Of a stretch of 28,684 nucleotides of DNA, positions 1 to 11,042 are shown in pieces (the first letter of the stretch is position 1; every line of letters starts with the position of its first letter). The translations under genes and the position numbers were made by a program. Below the pieces are notes generated by a model, which worked only from the letters and a program-made list of their open reading frames with translations, made no database searches and was not told the DNA's origin. This stretch comes from Phoronis australis (taxonomy: Eukaryota > Phoronida > Phoronidae): contig NMRA01000328.1 of the NCBI GenBank assembly GCA_002633005.1, positions 1 to 28,684 on the forward strand. Direction: 5' to 3'.

Positions 1-60
1 ATAGATGTCACTGCAAGACAGTACATCACACACTAGAATGCAAAACCACTGATTCATGAC

Positions 61-1617
61 AACAAAACTGCCTCCTTTAACTCAGACAAGGCCATAGTGT
101 TTGCCAAAACTCTAGAGAGAACCCACAGGATGCACGAAGGCCCGATCTTCTGCGATATGACAAAACGCCTCGTGGACTGTGCAATGGTCCGAAAAGCACA
201 TCTGTTCAATACCCTTAACACAACTATGCAAGAACGGAGATGACCACCGAATGCCTGCTGAAATAACGCCATTTGAGATCAGGCGAACACTTTCTAAGTG
301 TCAGAAAAACAGCAGTTCAGGAAGCGATTCCATCTCATACGACGTTCTGACAAAATGTCCGCTGACTCTCCAAGAGAGGCTAGCCGAGATATACAACAGA
401 TGCTTTGCTATCGGCCACTTTCCCAAACCGAGGAAAAGCGCAGTGGGTGTCATGATACCCAAACCAAACAAAGACCACACTAACCCGGCCAACTACCGCC
501 CAATCAGTCTGCTATCATGCATTGGCAAAACGTTCGAACGAATCCTCACTAATAGAATAAACGCAGAACTGGATTCTAAAGGCTTCTTTAATAGGTGGCA
601 GAGAGCCTATAGGAAAAAGCGTGAAGGAACCGAACACACCCATAGACTGATAGCTCAAGGCAAAACGGCAATGGGCAAAAACTTTTGCACCGGAGCCATA
701 GTGTTGGACGTGGAAAAAGCCTTTGACTCTGTATGGCATGACGGCATGAGATACGAACTCTCCAATATAGGTCTAGCAGACAAAATGGTTAGACTCCTGT
801 CATCTTTCTTGAGAGACAGATGCATCTCGGTCAGACAGGGGCAATCCGTTTCCCAACCGGTGAAACTGAGGGCCAGCACCCCCGGGGTCCATCCTAAGCC
901 CGTTGCTCTTTTTGATCTATGTCAACGACCTACCAATTCACCCAAGGGACAAAGTTCAGATATCCCAGTTCGCCGACGATCTCGGGTTCTTAATAAGTGA
1001 CAAACAAGAGACAGTTGTCCAAGCACGCCTCCAGCGGGCACTATCAAAACTGGAGGACTGGTGCTCCATCTGGCGCATCAAACTCAATGCCGCAAAATCA
1101 CAGGTCATCCTGTTTCACCGCAAACGCAAACTGCGACCGTTCAGTCTNAAACGCAAACTGCGACCGTTCAGTCTTTCACTATTTGGTGTCAGGCTCACAC
1201 CAAAAGCAGAGGCCACTCTGCTAGGGGTAACCCTTGATCAAAGACTGACGTTACAACCTCACGTCGCACGTGTGTGTGACCGTGCATCGATTGAAGGGCC
1301 CAGGGTGGGGCGCAAGGAGCGACTGAGTACTACTGATCTACAAAATGTTCATCAGACCCCTATTCGAATACGACGCGATCGATATTTCAACCCGTGCTCT
1401 TTCCACAATCGAAAGGCTACAGAGAATACAAAACTGGGCGCTGAGATTTGCTCTCGGACAGCCCAGACATTCCCGAACTGACATATTACACGAGCTCGCC
1501 GGAATGCAGACTGTCTCCGAGAGGCTGCAGTCACTTCGCGAAGCCACGCTAAGCCGCATTTCCGTGACAAACCTATTCCACGATCACTTAAGGGTTCTGG
1601 CCCTGCTCAACTGGTAA
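61..1617 (+). pseudogene. LINE reverse transcriptase, frameshifted
   Basis: These are remains of the ORF2 polyprotein that would reverse-transcribe the element's RNA at the target site. In order one sees the pre-RT segment (61-230, ending SDKAIVFAKTLERTHRMHEG and onward), NYRPISLLSCIGKTFERIL (from about 491), the first catalytic block DVEKAFDSVWH (about 709), the GSILSPLLFLIYVNDL block (about 879) and the FADD catalytic motif (about 972). A typical C-terminal IRPLFEY...LQRIQNWALRFALG segment follows from 1345. The reading frame changes near 180, near 880 and between about 1290 and 1345, and a TGA interrupts the first frame at 229. The copy is therefore dead. The APE endonuclease expected upstream is not in the window. 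Confidence 0.85.
1122..1174. repeat. 26-bp duplication flanking a single N (probable assembly join)
   Basis: An identical 26-bp segment occurs at 1122-1147 and 1149-1174, with the window's only ambiguous base (N, 1148) exactly between the copies. Copy plus N is 27 bases, so the reading frame of the LINE is kept across it and the peptide KRKLRPFS appears twice. Unmerged overlapping contigs joined with a one-base gap would look like this. A genuine tandem duplication is less likely, because related RT proteins have no duplicated block here (recalled, not aligned). Confidence 0.75.
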
Positions 1618-1757
1618 AAACTGTCCCGACGGGGCAGTATAAAGACAACCGAACGTTCGTGACAACCATGTACCGGAGCATCAAGGGTTCGGGCCCTGCG
1701 CTATAAAGACAACGGAAAAAAAACTGTCCCGACGGGGCAGTATAAAGACAACCAATC
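1613..1757 (+). repeat. Direct repeat pair in the LINE 3' UTR
   Basis: A segment of about 35 bp containing CTGTCCCGACGGGGCAGTAT followed by AAAGACAACC occurs at about 1616-1651 and again at about 1722-1754. A shorter TATAAAGACAACGG piece lies between them at about 1701. The repeats begin right after the LINE stop codon, so they belong to the element's 3' tail. Confidence 0.75.
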
Positions 1758-1770
1758 AGTAGCATGACAG

Positions 1771-1880
1771 CTGTTGCCATTAAGCCGGCTTCGTGCGAAT
1801 CAAACTCTAATCTGTTGCCATCAAGCCAGCTTCACACCTAACATGTCAATAACGCTGTTGCCATCCAGCCAGCGTCTCGT
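1771..1880 (+). repeat. Three imperfect copies of a ~42-bp unit in the LINE 3' UTR
   Basis: The motif CTGTTGCCATYMAGCCRGC starts at 1771, 1812 and 1855, a spacing of 41 and 43 bases. Together with the repeat pair before it, this makes a repeat-built 3' UTR. Repetitive 3' tails are common in LINEs and may be what the reverse transcriptase recognises; for this element that role is an inference. Confidence 0.75.
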
Positions 1881-2539
1881 CTCCACAAGAAGAAGATGAA
1901 GAACACCACCTCTACCACCACCAGCCTACCAGGTCCTGCCCTCGATCCACGTCCACACCAACCACATCAACGACAGAAGGCGAGATCCACCGACCTTGCG
2001 AAGCTGTTCAAGGGCTTCGCCCTCATCTACTCTACTCTCTCTCTCTGGAGCAAGGCGTAAGGGAAATTTTCATTGCGCTTGCGCAATATCTTATATACTA
2101 GTGACCACGTTGTTTTGGACGTTTGTCATCAGAAAATACGCAGACTGTCTTGGTGTAATTGACTTCTGTGTTTGTGATGATGTCGTGTAAGTGCAACTGA
2201 AGTGGAGCAACTCGCACTGTAACAATTTGCGCCTTATCAAGTATTCTTCGTGTTAAAAGGGCTTAAATATGAAACCGGGGCAAGACGGAAGAGGTCATGT
2301 AGAGTGTGCTTAGCTTTACCTCGTGACGAGTCATTTTGACTCATCCGAATAAAATTAAGCCCCTCAGAGTTGACTGGACTAGTAATTCCTAAGCAAGTCA
2401 AGCACTCATTTCTGTTTAACCAATTAAACGTTGTGGCCCAGACAATGATGACGTGTACTCCGATGTCAGTCAGTTTAAGTGCTACGGAACTGAGCCGACA
2501 TCTGACCTGCAAAAAGGCCATCTACTGTCTTTCTTCTCA

Positions 2540-2790
2540 TAGGCGGATTTAGGGGAGGGGCCAGGCCCCTCACCCTTGGCTGCTACGAAAATAAAACAGC
2601 AGGAGACTGAGGAAATATTGAGCTCATTATTAACTAGCCCCGGTAATTTAGATGCGATTCCCGTTTTTTTAGTCCGTTTGTTTTTTTGGAAAAGGTCCAC
2701 TCTGTCAGAAATTCGAGCGCCCCATATTTTACGCTGGATGCCCGAGACACAGTGTTGGGCCCCCTTATGATATCCTAGATCCCCCATTGC
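2540..2790. mobile_element. MITE-like block with G/C-run ends
   Basis: The block opens with ATAGGCGGATTTAGGGGAGG followed by GGCCAGGCCCC, and closes with GGGCCCCCTTATGATATCCT followed by AGATCCCCC. Read inward from both sides the ends show roughly inverted G-run/C-run blocks. Such GGCGGATYYAGGGGG-type ends recur on small non-autonomous DNA transposons in invertebrates (general knowledge). The inverted match is imperfect and no target duplication was found, so the call is weak. Confidence 0.3.
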
Positions 2791-3774
2791 CTCCCTTAAC
2801 CAATAAGAGTTAAGTTTAGATGTTTACTCATATTTTTTAAAACAATCATAATCTGCCTGCGATGAGTTTACGCTATATATGATAATGGTAATAATGACGA
2901 TAATATGTAGGCCTTAGCACTGATTGGTTGAGAACGTCGACGTGGGTTGAATGTAATCCTTACTTTACGAGGAATTTAATTTCAAAAATCAAAAACATTT
3001 TGAAAAGTCACTAGTTTTAGTCCCTGCTGTATAGCTTTATTTTAGGCAGCTTTGTGCCTGCGAAGTCATGGCTAATGCAGCAATTGCTCTACGCCACACA
3101 AGAGAACCTTAGATCTGATTCTCGGATAAACAGGTCTCTTGACAGCGGGAATTATATAAACCTATTGACGAAGTACACGGTGTGGTGAACAGGCCGATTT
3201 TTAATGGCAGAAGTATGAAAACAGGTTCATTGGTCAGTTCATTTTATCAGAACAAACGCGGCGGAGGTATGCCAAAATGTGGATTGAATATTACCATACA
3301 TTTTTTGCTTTAAACACATAATTTTTGGCAGCTTTTATTGGTGCTGGGTGTTTTCATTCACCAAGCAATCACATTAGCCCTGGCCATAAAGCTGTTTATG
3401 GTGTCAATTTTGGTTATGAATTTGTCGCAGGCACGTGCTACTAGAGGATATTTTTCATGTATAGTTTCCGTATGAAAAGATGCCTTCATTGTGGATTAGG
3501 AACACTACAAAATGGTCCAGTTTTACAACAGGACTCAACAAAGGGGTTTTCTGTTCTGGTTGTCTAACACTACATGTCGTGCCAGACTGTCTAAATGTCT
3601 AACTCCTCATCAACACTCCACATCTAAAAGTAGTGACGTATTTCCTGGACAATTTTCCCTGCTCCCATTATTTTACCTTTTTACGTGTTCTGAATCCAGT
3701 AAATCCACCTGGAAGTCTGTGTGAGAGTGCATGCCGCGAGTGTTCGAGCTTACTAGAAATACCTTCACTGGTGG

Positions 3775-3865
3775 GCCCTGGATACTTGGTCAACAACTGG
3801 CATGTAGTGCCGTGTGTCGGTCTTCCAAAGGCAGGATCGATTCTCGTCGCAGTTTTCAACGGCCT
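3775..3865 (+). other. Possible decayed tRNA-like (tRNA-Gly-like) SINE head
   Basis: A B-box-like motif, GGATCGATTCTCG, lies at about 3834-3846. It is preceded by CGGTCTTCCAAAGGCA, which resembles an anticodon arm of tRNA-Gly type (loop CTTCCAA), and by a weak A-box-like stretch TTGGTCAACAACTGG at about 3786. No clean cloverleaf can be drawn, so it is not a functional tRNA gene. It could be a SINE head or chance similarity. Confidence 0.3.
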
Positions 3866-4029
3866 TGTCGTCACGTGGCTGTTGCAGCTAATGTGAATTG
3901 TTTCCCTTTTGGATTCATCAAATCTGACGTCTGAAAGAAAAACTGGCTATATCTTCCAAGGCAAAGTGATTGTTGTGTTGTTTACTGGCAACGTAAAACA
4001 AGTGTGCACTACCTTTTTGAAAAAAGTCC

Positions 4030-4605
4030 GAAATTAACAGAGAACTGCACTTTATGACCCCAAAATCGGACCTAATGACCCCAAACATTGTAACTGAACC
4101 TTGTTTATGAATGGCAAACCTATGCATGAACGTGAAAGGTCTAGATCAAAAATCACTTTTTCATTTACTGACCGTTAACCTGGAAAATCGGTTAAGTACA
4201 TTCGATCTAATTTCTGTGTAAGTTTTGAGTGCACTTATATGGCACCAAGTTGTTTACGAAATTTTAAGAGCCAATCTCAAAAATGGCAGGAATAGAAGCA
4301 TGTGTCAGAATTGTACCTGATAACCCCTCTGGGAATCTTATTGTGCATTTTGGGTCAAAACCTTATTATCAATAAAATTTGACTGGCAATTGGTTGTACT
4401 GCCATGAATACGAACGGTCTCCCTAATATAACATACAACATACAAGTACTAGCTGACTGAAATTAAACAAAAAACTGCACTTGATGGCTTCAAAGCTGCA
4501 CCTAATGGCCCCAAAGTTTGTGTCTGACTTCCCCTATAAAATGGACAACACATGCGGGATTATACAGCGGCTACCTCAATGCACTTGATGACCTTTGACC
4601 CGGAA
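4030..4605 (+). repeat. Decayed interspersed/tandem repeat built on TGCACTT..ATGRCC
   Basis: The motif TGCACTT followed by TATGACC, ATATGGC, GATGGCT or GATGACC occurs at 4046, 4230, 4476 and 4580. Around the first and third copies the likeness extends over about 65 bp, from GAAATTAAMA to TAACTGA or TGTCTGA. After that a CATTTACTGACCGTTAACC / CACTTGATGACCTTTGACC pair still aligns at about 430-bp spacing. This looks like two old copies of a roughly 430-bp unit plus fragments. Confidence 0.5.
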
Positions 4606-4984
4606 ACTCCGTACCCTTGATAACGAGACACGCGAAAAAAACAGCTGAGCGATGTGATTAAGCGCACAATTCATTGTTTTTGAAACCTAAAACGAGGCTC
4701 ACCTTTAAAATGGCGACTGCCTGAATAAGGTGTATTGTTGGCGTGTGCTAGACTTCAGCCATTGATTCATCTCCTACCTTCTCTTACCTGACTTGTAACT
4801 TGGGGATTTAATTAACTTTTTTAAGAGAATCCTAGTACGCATTGATGTGAAGTGGGCTTTTAACTGACCTATGGCTTACTTTTTAAAGTCGTTGAATTTT
4901 TGTGCCAGATTTAAACGTTTCTGCTTATTCTAATTTAGGAACCCATGACTGACCCAGCAGACTAACAACCCACTCAATCTCCGA

Positions 4985-6545
4985 TACATAGTACCGAAAG
5001 GAATCCGGCCCACCCAACGACTGGCTCAATAATGCAGACACAGTAAAGTGGAGGCAAGTAGATCAAAACCTGAACAGCGTTTTAGAGGTAGCAATGAAAG
5101 CACCTGCTCATAGAAGATTTCAACAATGACAGCATTGTATACAATGTCTACAAGGATCGATCTGGAGTGATTGGGAAGCGGAAAACTATCGAGCCACCAG
5201 CGAAGACAGAGATTAACAAGAGGCATCCGAGCAAAACTTCGACACTTTACCCAGGTCTGGAAGAGTGCTGACGAGCAGAAGTAGGAAAGCTTAGCGGTCT
5301 TGCATGAGGAGCTATGGGACCGTCTGCTTAACCTTATACAAGTACAGGAGTGACCCAAGGACGTCAACGCGAAGAGAGAGGTTCATTGAAAACCGTATGG
5401 TTTTGTGAAACAGCTACTGGGTACCGGGATTTTCCGTTGATAAGTCCTACCAATGAAACGGCCATGAACGTTAATTCGGAGAATTTTTCCGTATTTCAAG
5501 GTGGGGAAAGATAGAGCCGAGGTGTCGTTAAGGGACTCTAAGAAGTGCTAGAGTGCAGATCATGATAGGTACAAAGTGGTAAGCGTTTGTGGCACAAAAA
5601 TATATAGTTAGAACAGTGTGAGTGGGAAGACAAGGACCAGGTTTCGTACCAACTAAGAGGTGTAAAACGACAAAAAGAGAAGGAACGAAGAGAAATGGTG
5701 CTTAAAGAGATACGCATTGCTGAAGAAGAGAAAAGATGTGCTATAGCGGAGGGCTTAAAGAATCAGGGTGAAATGGACAACGTGGGACAGGTGTTTCAGA
5801 AAGAAGATCACTCCAAAGGATCTGGTGTCATCAGAAAGTCAGACTCAGCTTCGTGCATAGAGCAGTGTAGGACTAACTTCCCACACTGATGAATTTGAGC
5901 CTGTGGGTGAAAGCTGGAGACGACAGATGTGATAGCTGCGGGGAACCAGGAACTTTGCAGCACATACTGGCGGCGTGGAAAGCAGCGCTAGCAGAGAGCA
6001 AGTACACCCGGAGGCATAACCAAGTGCTGAAGGCCCTGCCACATATTCTGGACATTGAAAAGAAAGCAGACAAAATGAGCAGCAATGGAAGAAAAAATCA
6101 ACATCATGAAGGTTACTGCAGAACTGGGAAGTCGAGCAGGTCTTTCCAACAGATACAACAGAGACAGGAATGAGGCCTGATATAGTTTTATGGTCAGACA
6201 CCCTTAGGGAACTGGCCTTGTTAGAGCTAACAGAGCTATGGGAGACAAGATTCGGTGAAGCTAACGAGAGAAAGACGTTTAAGTATCAAGATCTGATACA
6301 ATACTGTACAGACAAGGGGGGTGTCACTACATTCCTGTGAAGGTTGGCTGTAGAACATTTACTACCAAAAGCTTATGGAGAATGGCAAAGATTTTGGGGC
6401 TCACTAAGACATCACGAAGAGAGCTCCTTTAGACCTGTTCAGCAGCAGCAGAAGCAGCATCAGCATACGTCTGGCTGCAGAGAAGTAACACTTGGCAACA
6501 TGACCGTCGCAAGACATGTGGTACCGGTCCACCCTAAGGGGACCC
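4985..6545 (+). pseudogene. R2-like (restriction-like-endonuclease) LINE, RT core deleted
   Basis: Two parts of one LINE protein are recognisable in broken frames. The first (4985-5420) is the basic pre-RT linker, ending near RERFIENRMVL. The second (about 5520-6540) is the C-terminal region. It contains a basic stretch KRQKEKERREMVLKEIRIAE, an LPTLMNLSLW segment and a zinc-finger-like CDSCGEPGTLQHILAAW (5931-5981, where the third ligand is W instead of C). This is followed by the RPDIVLWS...ALLELTELWE block (6172-6231) and PVKVGCRTFTTKS after a frameshift near 6340. The RPD...E spacing is of the kind seen in PD-(D/E)XK endonuclease tails; calling it that is inference. The roughly 1.8 kb that should encode the reverse transcriptase is absent between about 5420 and 5520. 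Several stops and frameshifts confirm it is dead. Confidence 0.7.
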
Positions 6546-7035
6546 AGGTACTGGAGGTCGTACTAGAACAGGGCCGAAACGTCCAATGACGATTTTTAAC
6601 CAGCTACTAATGAGCGACAGTCAGCAGCATCGACATCGCCGTTTATAAGAAAGAAAGTAAGTTAGGCAAATGTCAACCTTCATGGACTTATTGCATGAAG
6701 GAATAACTCTATTTTTTCATTGCTAGTCTTGACAACTCTTTAAACACAATTTTACGCAACTTACTTTAGACAACTTAAACTACTCTATGACACAAATCAT
6801 GTTCATTCACTTTTAGTCCTTCCGATTTCCAATGCTTTTGGCAATTTAAAGCAACTTTTTTTTCTTTAGCCAAAAAAATCCTAGTCATTTTCATAATCTA
6901 TGGTGTATTTTAGACTGTTATCGAACATCAAGCATGAGCTATCCGAAGACACTTAGCAATTGATTTAAAAAGATAAATTTGATTATGCTGGGATTTCTGT
7001 TGCTTGATGATGAACCTTTTTTTAGAAATGATTTA
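6546..7035. other. AT-rich spacer, nothing recognised
   Basis: The sequence after the LINE C-terminus becomes strongly AT-rich, with no open frame of note. The first part may be the 3' UTR of the preceding LINE. The last part may hold the unrecognisable start of the next LINE's endonuclease. Confidence 0.4.
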
Positions 7036-7039
7036 GTTG

Positions 7040-7565
7040 TGACAGAAATTTGACGTAATAGCCTTAATTACAAGAGACTTGGGCATATACTGCTGATGAC
7101 TTCTATTTTGATGGTTATAATGTATTTGCCAGAATAAGAGGAAAGGGTAAGCGAGCTAAACGCACCAGTGGTGGTATTTTATTTTTTATTAAAGGAAATA
7201 TATCACACCTTTTTACAGTGCTAGAAACAGATTCTGGTAATGTGTTCTGGTTGAATTGTAATTTGGGAAACGACAAACAAATGGTCGCAGGGGTTATTCT
7301 TCTCCGAAGTTATTCAGTAGCGATTCCAAAATTTGATTTTTGATTGTACTGGATCAGATAATGACGTAACAGTGTGGGGTGACATGGATGCTCGCACAAG
7401 AAAACAGCCTTTGTTAGTAGGGATTGTTGATTAGTTTGGTTATATGGCATATGAGTGCGACTATAATTAAATAATTGATCTGTTAAATTTAGAGTCCACA
7501 AATACATTTGACAACGCCCTTACCTTCCATAGGGCCAATGATGCTGTGGACCAATTGAATGAGTA
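7040..7565 (+). pseudogene. LINE AP-endonuclease domain (decayed)
   Basis: This is the apurinic-like endonuclease that nicks target DNA for LINE insertion. From 7074 a readable frame gives ETWAYTADDFYFDGYNVFAR, then basic residues and TSGGILFFIKGNISHLF. The characteristic ET(W) catalytic block and the SGGI block are both present. After stops and a frame change, GDMDART at about 7380 matches the conserved GDxNAR motif, with N changed to D. The continuing RT part of the same type of LINE resumes at about 8985, so this copy appears to be interrupted. It cannot be active. Confidence 0.65.
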
Positions 7566-8984
7566 AATCAAGCGTGCGTTCAGTAGACGCTAGGACCTAC
7601 GCTAGGACCTAGCTGAAACCTAGTCAACGTCACGTATTCTCATTTAAAATGCACGGCAATATCTCATGTAGTCTTGCGAAGTCTTACTTTTTAGCAAGGT
7701 CCGAGCGTTACTGTGTAGTCCATCATGTGGCGGTGTGCAAAAATATTGAATAGAAACCTAATGAGAAAATATTGGTTTGACAATGCGAATTACTTAAAAT
7801 TTGAAACAAAACGAGTTTAGGAAAATTCGAATCATTCAGACACAAAACTGCTTGCGACGACACCACAGGCCGGGCAATCCGGATTAAAGAAAACACCTTG
7901 GTTCTGTGTCACATATATACGTTTACTGAAAAAGCAACAAAACCACATTCAACGAGATATCAAAATCTACTGAACTGACTCTGTATACAGGATAACATTC
8001 CACAATAGCTAAACAGTAAAACCCATAAACATTAGCTACACTAGCAGTTAAGTCAATTACAGACTAAACATAGTAAGCAACTAACGGACCAAACTCTAGG
8101 TAACTTTCCATAGTATGAGTGTTAATGCAGGAGCATTAGTCTTTTGTTTAGGAACTTTATGTCCACTAGAGGCGTTGTATGTACACCTTAGGGCGTTTCC
8201 AGAGTGCGTTGTAATTGCTGTCTATCCCCGCTCCTAGGTAATTGTTTATTGGGTAAATAGATGCTACTATTGTAATATAACCAATCACAGTGCAGTTTTG
8301 ATGGTTTTTAGCTTCAGCAATCATTTACAGCGCTCATTTCGAATATTGCATGGTTTCAACATGTTGTAATGCAATGTAGAGAGATTATTAGCTGGGCCAC
8401 GCGGAAAACTCCAGTAAGTACATGTAATTCTGCTAAGGCTTTACGTTTAGTCTATTCATGTAGGTCTGCTGGATATTGTATGCCTAGGGTTTAATTATTG
8501 AACTGTAACGGTTGCTTTGTGGTGGTTTTGTCTTATGCGGGGTCGAGTCCCGTGTACTAGCCGTATTGACTACTGGATAGGCCTAACGTTTTGAGAACAT
8601 TGTTTGGTTCCGTTGTTTGACAAACTGTATTTATCGTTTGTAGATAACCGTCTCTTCAGGAATAAATCGATTTAAACGAAGCTGACGCGTTATTCTATCG
8701 CCCACACTAATAATGAGAGAAAACAAAATAACAAAATTTCAACTTACAGAATGTGAAGCCCTGTGGCTGTCAAACCTAACATCTGTCTCACAAGACTGTC
8801 AGAAAACTAATCCACATGCAGTGCACCACACCCATGGTCAAACTGAGTACATCTCCATAACAATGGTTCAAAGACAATAGCTCAATGAAAATGAAGGGGC
8901 ACACAAGACACACTACAAGAAGTAGATGAGACACCTGGTGGCTACACTGCAAATTACATAAACAAAACAAACCCTAACTAGGTG
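7566..8984. other. Unassigned interval inside the split LINE
   Basis: No protein likeness was found. A short tandem, ACGCTAGGACCT twice, sits at about 7587-7612 near the left edge. A B-box-like GGGTCGAGTCCCG lies at about 8539 without a convincing A-box. The interval is longer than the endonuclease-to-RT spacing expected in a LINE, so part of it may be a later insertion, but no inverted ends or target duplication could be identified. Confidence 0.4.
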
Positions 8985-9770
8985 AACTAACACTACTTTT
9001 AATGATTATGTTGAAAAACGTAAATTATACAAATTAAGAAATTCCATGCGAAAGTGATTATGACCAAATTGGAAAACGACAGCAAAAGAAACGTATAAAA
9101 AGAAATTTTGGAACCTGCTGAAGCTTTCACAAAGTACCGGCTCCAGCAATATACCTGCTTTGTTCATGGTTTAACTGTTTTAGAAACATTTAAAAAGAAA
9201 AGAAGTTTCCTGTGATGAATTTTGTATAGCTTTTCATTCTTATGTCGAGTATTTTGTAAACAATCGTGCAACTGAATATTTATCGTCGGCAAACCAGGAC
9301 AACCAAGAAATGAATCCCGAATTCTCTAGAGCCGAATTAGTTACTTGTCTTAAGCAAACGAAAACGGGTGAATCTGTGTGACCTGATGGGATTCCTTTAC
9401 AAATTTATAAATTCTGTACTTTAGAGTTAAAAGTTTTACTGGTTAAATTATATAACCATAGTATGGACGGTGGCGCCTATCTTGCTCAGTGAACCAGGGT
9501 CGTTGCAATGCCACTGTATAAAAACGGTTCAAAGCACGACCAAAACAATTATAGGCGAATGGCACTGTTGGATGTTTCTGGTATTTTTTTCTAAATTGCT
9601 GTGCAACCGTTTAAACAATTGGAGGGAAGAGAAAGGGCACATGGTCAGAAGCCCAAGTAAGCTTAAAAAACATATTCCACAACAGATAATGATTTCTTTA
9701 TGCACACATTGATAACTAAGTATCTTTTGAAAGATAGAGCAATAAATAGAGTAGAGGTGTAACATCTACC
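8985..9770 (+). pseudogene. LINE reverse transcriptase N-terminal part (decayed)
   Basis: Broken frames give FNDYVEKRKLYKLRNSMRK (from about 8998), YKKKFWNLLKLS (about 9096), then EFSRAELVTCLKQTKTGESV and PDGIPLQIYKF (about 9318-9413). The hallmark PLYKNGSKHDQNNYRRMALL follows (about 9511-9570), corresponding to the conserved NNYRxISLL block. The last readable piece is LITKYLLKDRAINRVEV (about 9711-9760). The catalytic palm with its YADD-type motif is not present, so the copy is 3'-truncated. It probably belongs to the same element as the endonuclease at 7040-7565. Confidence 0.65.
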
Positions 9771-10325
9771 GAGAGGATTTAAGATACTTTGTCTGGCGAA
9801 CGCTGATGAACAGTTTCAGTTCTGTCAGCGACAAGTTCATCATCAAGATAAGTTTCTAGCACTTGTATTTAAGTAATCGGTTTTCAACCTGACTGTGTTG
9901 TTCTTTTTACGGTTTCAACAAAACTTGCTAAAAATATCGTGAAAACATCATTGTAAACAGCGGTTCAAGTACTCATCTTAACCCCAAGAGCGTCTAATGC
10001 AGGTACAAAATAGTTCACACGCAAAACGTGTTTCACAAATTCTTCAGCAACTTCCACTGCGTTTAATAGGCACATATTTTGTTTCATGTGGGCAGAATTT
10101 TGCAAAGCTGTCAACACTTGAAAATGAAAAGGTGGGGCACTGATTCTCGCACTATGTCTCGTACGATCTTGCAGACTTGTGCTTGATGTACATCATGAAT
10201 ATGAAAGGACTCTATTATGCATTCATGTGCGTCTGTGTGTGAGGGCGTATGGACGTTCGTCATCTGCTGCTATATGGCCTTATTAGGATCGTCGTGAAGT
10301 TTATCAGCTGTGGCCTATGAAATTG
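9771..10325. other. Spacer left of the LTR element, nothing recognised
   Basis: No open frame or repeat of note. The right edge is the pre-insertion site of the LTR retrotransposon: the 5 bases at 10326-10330 recur after its other end at 16357-16361. Confidence 0.4.
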
Positions 10326-10330
10326 AAGAT

Positions 10331-11029
10331 TGTCACGTTTTTCCCCGTGTGTGGGTGAGTGCAGGTTGTTACAGACCGGTGCTAATAGCTTTCCGTGCAA
10401 CGATTGACTGAAGACTGGTTCGAGTTAATCCTTTATTAATCCCGACCGTACGTTCACAAGCCTACTCAAACAAAACGTCCGACGTAATGTCTGTTTATGC
10501 TCCAGCCAATGCTGCGAAGCCTTGACTTGTGATGAACTTCTGAGACACGTTCAGTAGCTGTTAACTCGTCGATTCAATAACCTGCTGTCTCTATAGCTGG
10601 CTCTCTATTGACTATCGCTGTAACTGCTGATTCTCTTCACTGTAACTCAACTGTAATTCTCCTGATTAACTTTCTTGAACTGACTTGATCTCTTTTGAAC
10701 TGACTTGATATATCTGACTTGATCTGACTAACACAAACCCGTGCTTGTGTATTTGTAGCCTAATGCATTGTTCTGGAACTTTACATCATTTCAAGCACAT
10801 TCTAGAACTTTCCTGAATCTACCCAATCATTCTACAAACATTTACTAGTCTCTAGAATATTCCAGACTGCATTAACCACTGTCATGCTAGAGTCTTCTTG
10901 AAAGTTCCACATTATACTGTAGTAAACAAATTACATCGTCACTGTACTTAACTCAGGGGCCATGCCAATCAAATAGAACAACAAAACAAAACAATACAAC
11001 TAAAAATACTGTCGGACTATTTTCTGACA
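10331..11029 (-). repeat. 3' LTR (699 bp)
   Basis: Starts TGTCACG and ends CTGACA on the plus strand. It contains a poly-A signal for the minus-strand transcript (TTTATT at 10432-10437, i.e. AATAAA). It also has a run of ACTGACTTGATCT-type repeats at about 10676-10735. At the place where the other LTR has TATAAATA this copy reads TACAAATA (10750-10757). Confidence 0.93.
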
Positions 11030-11042
11030 ACACACCCCTGCC
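11030..11042 (-). promoter_or_regulatory. Weak polypurine tract
   Basis: Directly upstream of the 3' LTR the minus strand reads GGCAGGGGTGTGT. This is the place where plus-strand priming should occur. The purine run is short and interrupted, either degenerate or simply weak. Confidence 0.45.

Larger units (their letters stand above)
1..2045 (+). mobile_element. Jockey/CR1-like LINE, 5'-truncated by the window edge, with its 3' UTR
   Basis: This is a non-LTR retrotransposon copy whose 5' part lies outside the window. The coding remnant runs to about 1617 and is followed by a roughly 430-bp tail made of short direct repeats, ending near a CT-rich stretch at 2027-2047. No poly-A tail or target duplication could be recognised, so the 3' boundary is an estimate. 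The reverse-transcriptase motifs and the C-terminal segment resemble the Jockey/CR1 group of LINEs. That assignment comes from motif recall, not from a tree. Confidence 0.8.
2046..4984. other. Non-coding interval, no gene recognised
   Basis: All reading frames here are short and none shows a protein family I recognise. What can be picked out is listed separately: a G/C-run MITE-like block (2540-2790), a possible tRNA-like SINE (3775-3865) and a decayed direct repeat (4030-4605). The rest looks like ordinary AT-rich intergenic or intronic DNA. Confidence 0.5.

Noticed and set aside
2482-2787. 101-codon minus-strand open frame
   Set aside because: It falls in the G/C-run MITE-like block and shows no protein family features.
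4589-4600. TGACCTTTGACC, a perfect nuclear-receptor DR1 site
   Set aside because: It lies in a decayed repeat far from any gene, and similar words are part of that repeat's own sequence.
8535-8556. Possible tRNA gene (B-box-like GGGTCGAGTCCCG)
   Set aside because: No A-box or cloverleaf could be drawn around it.
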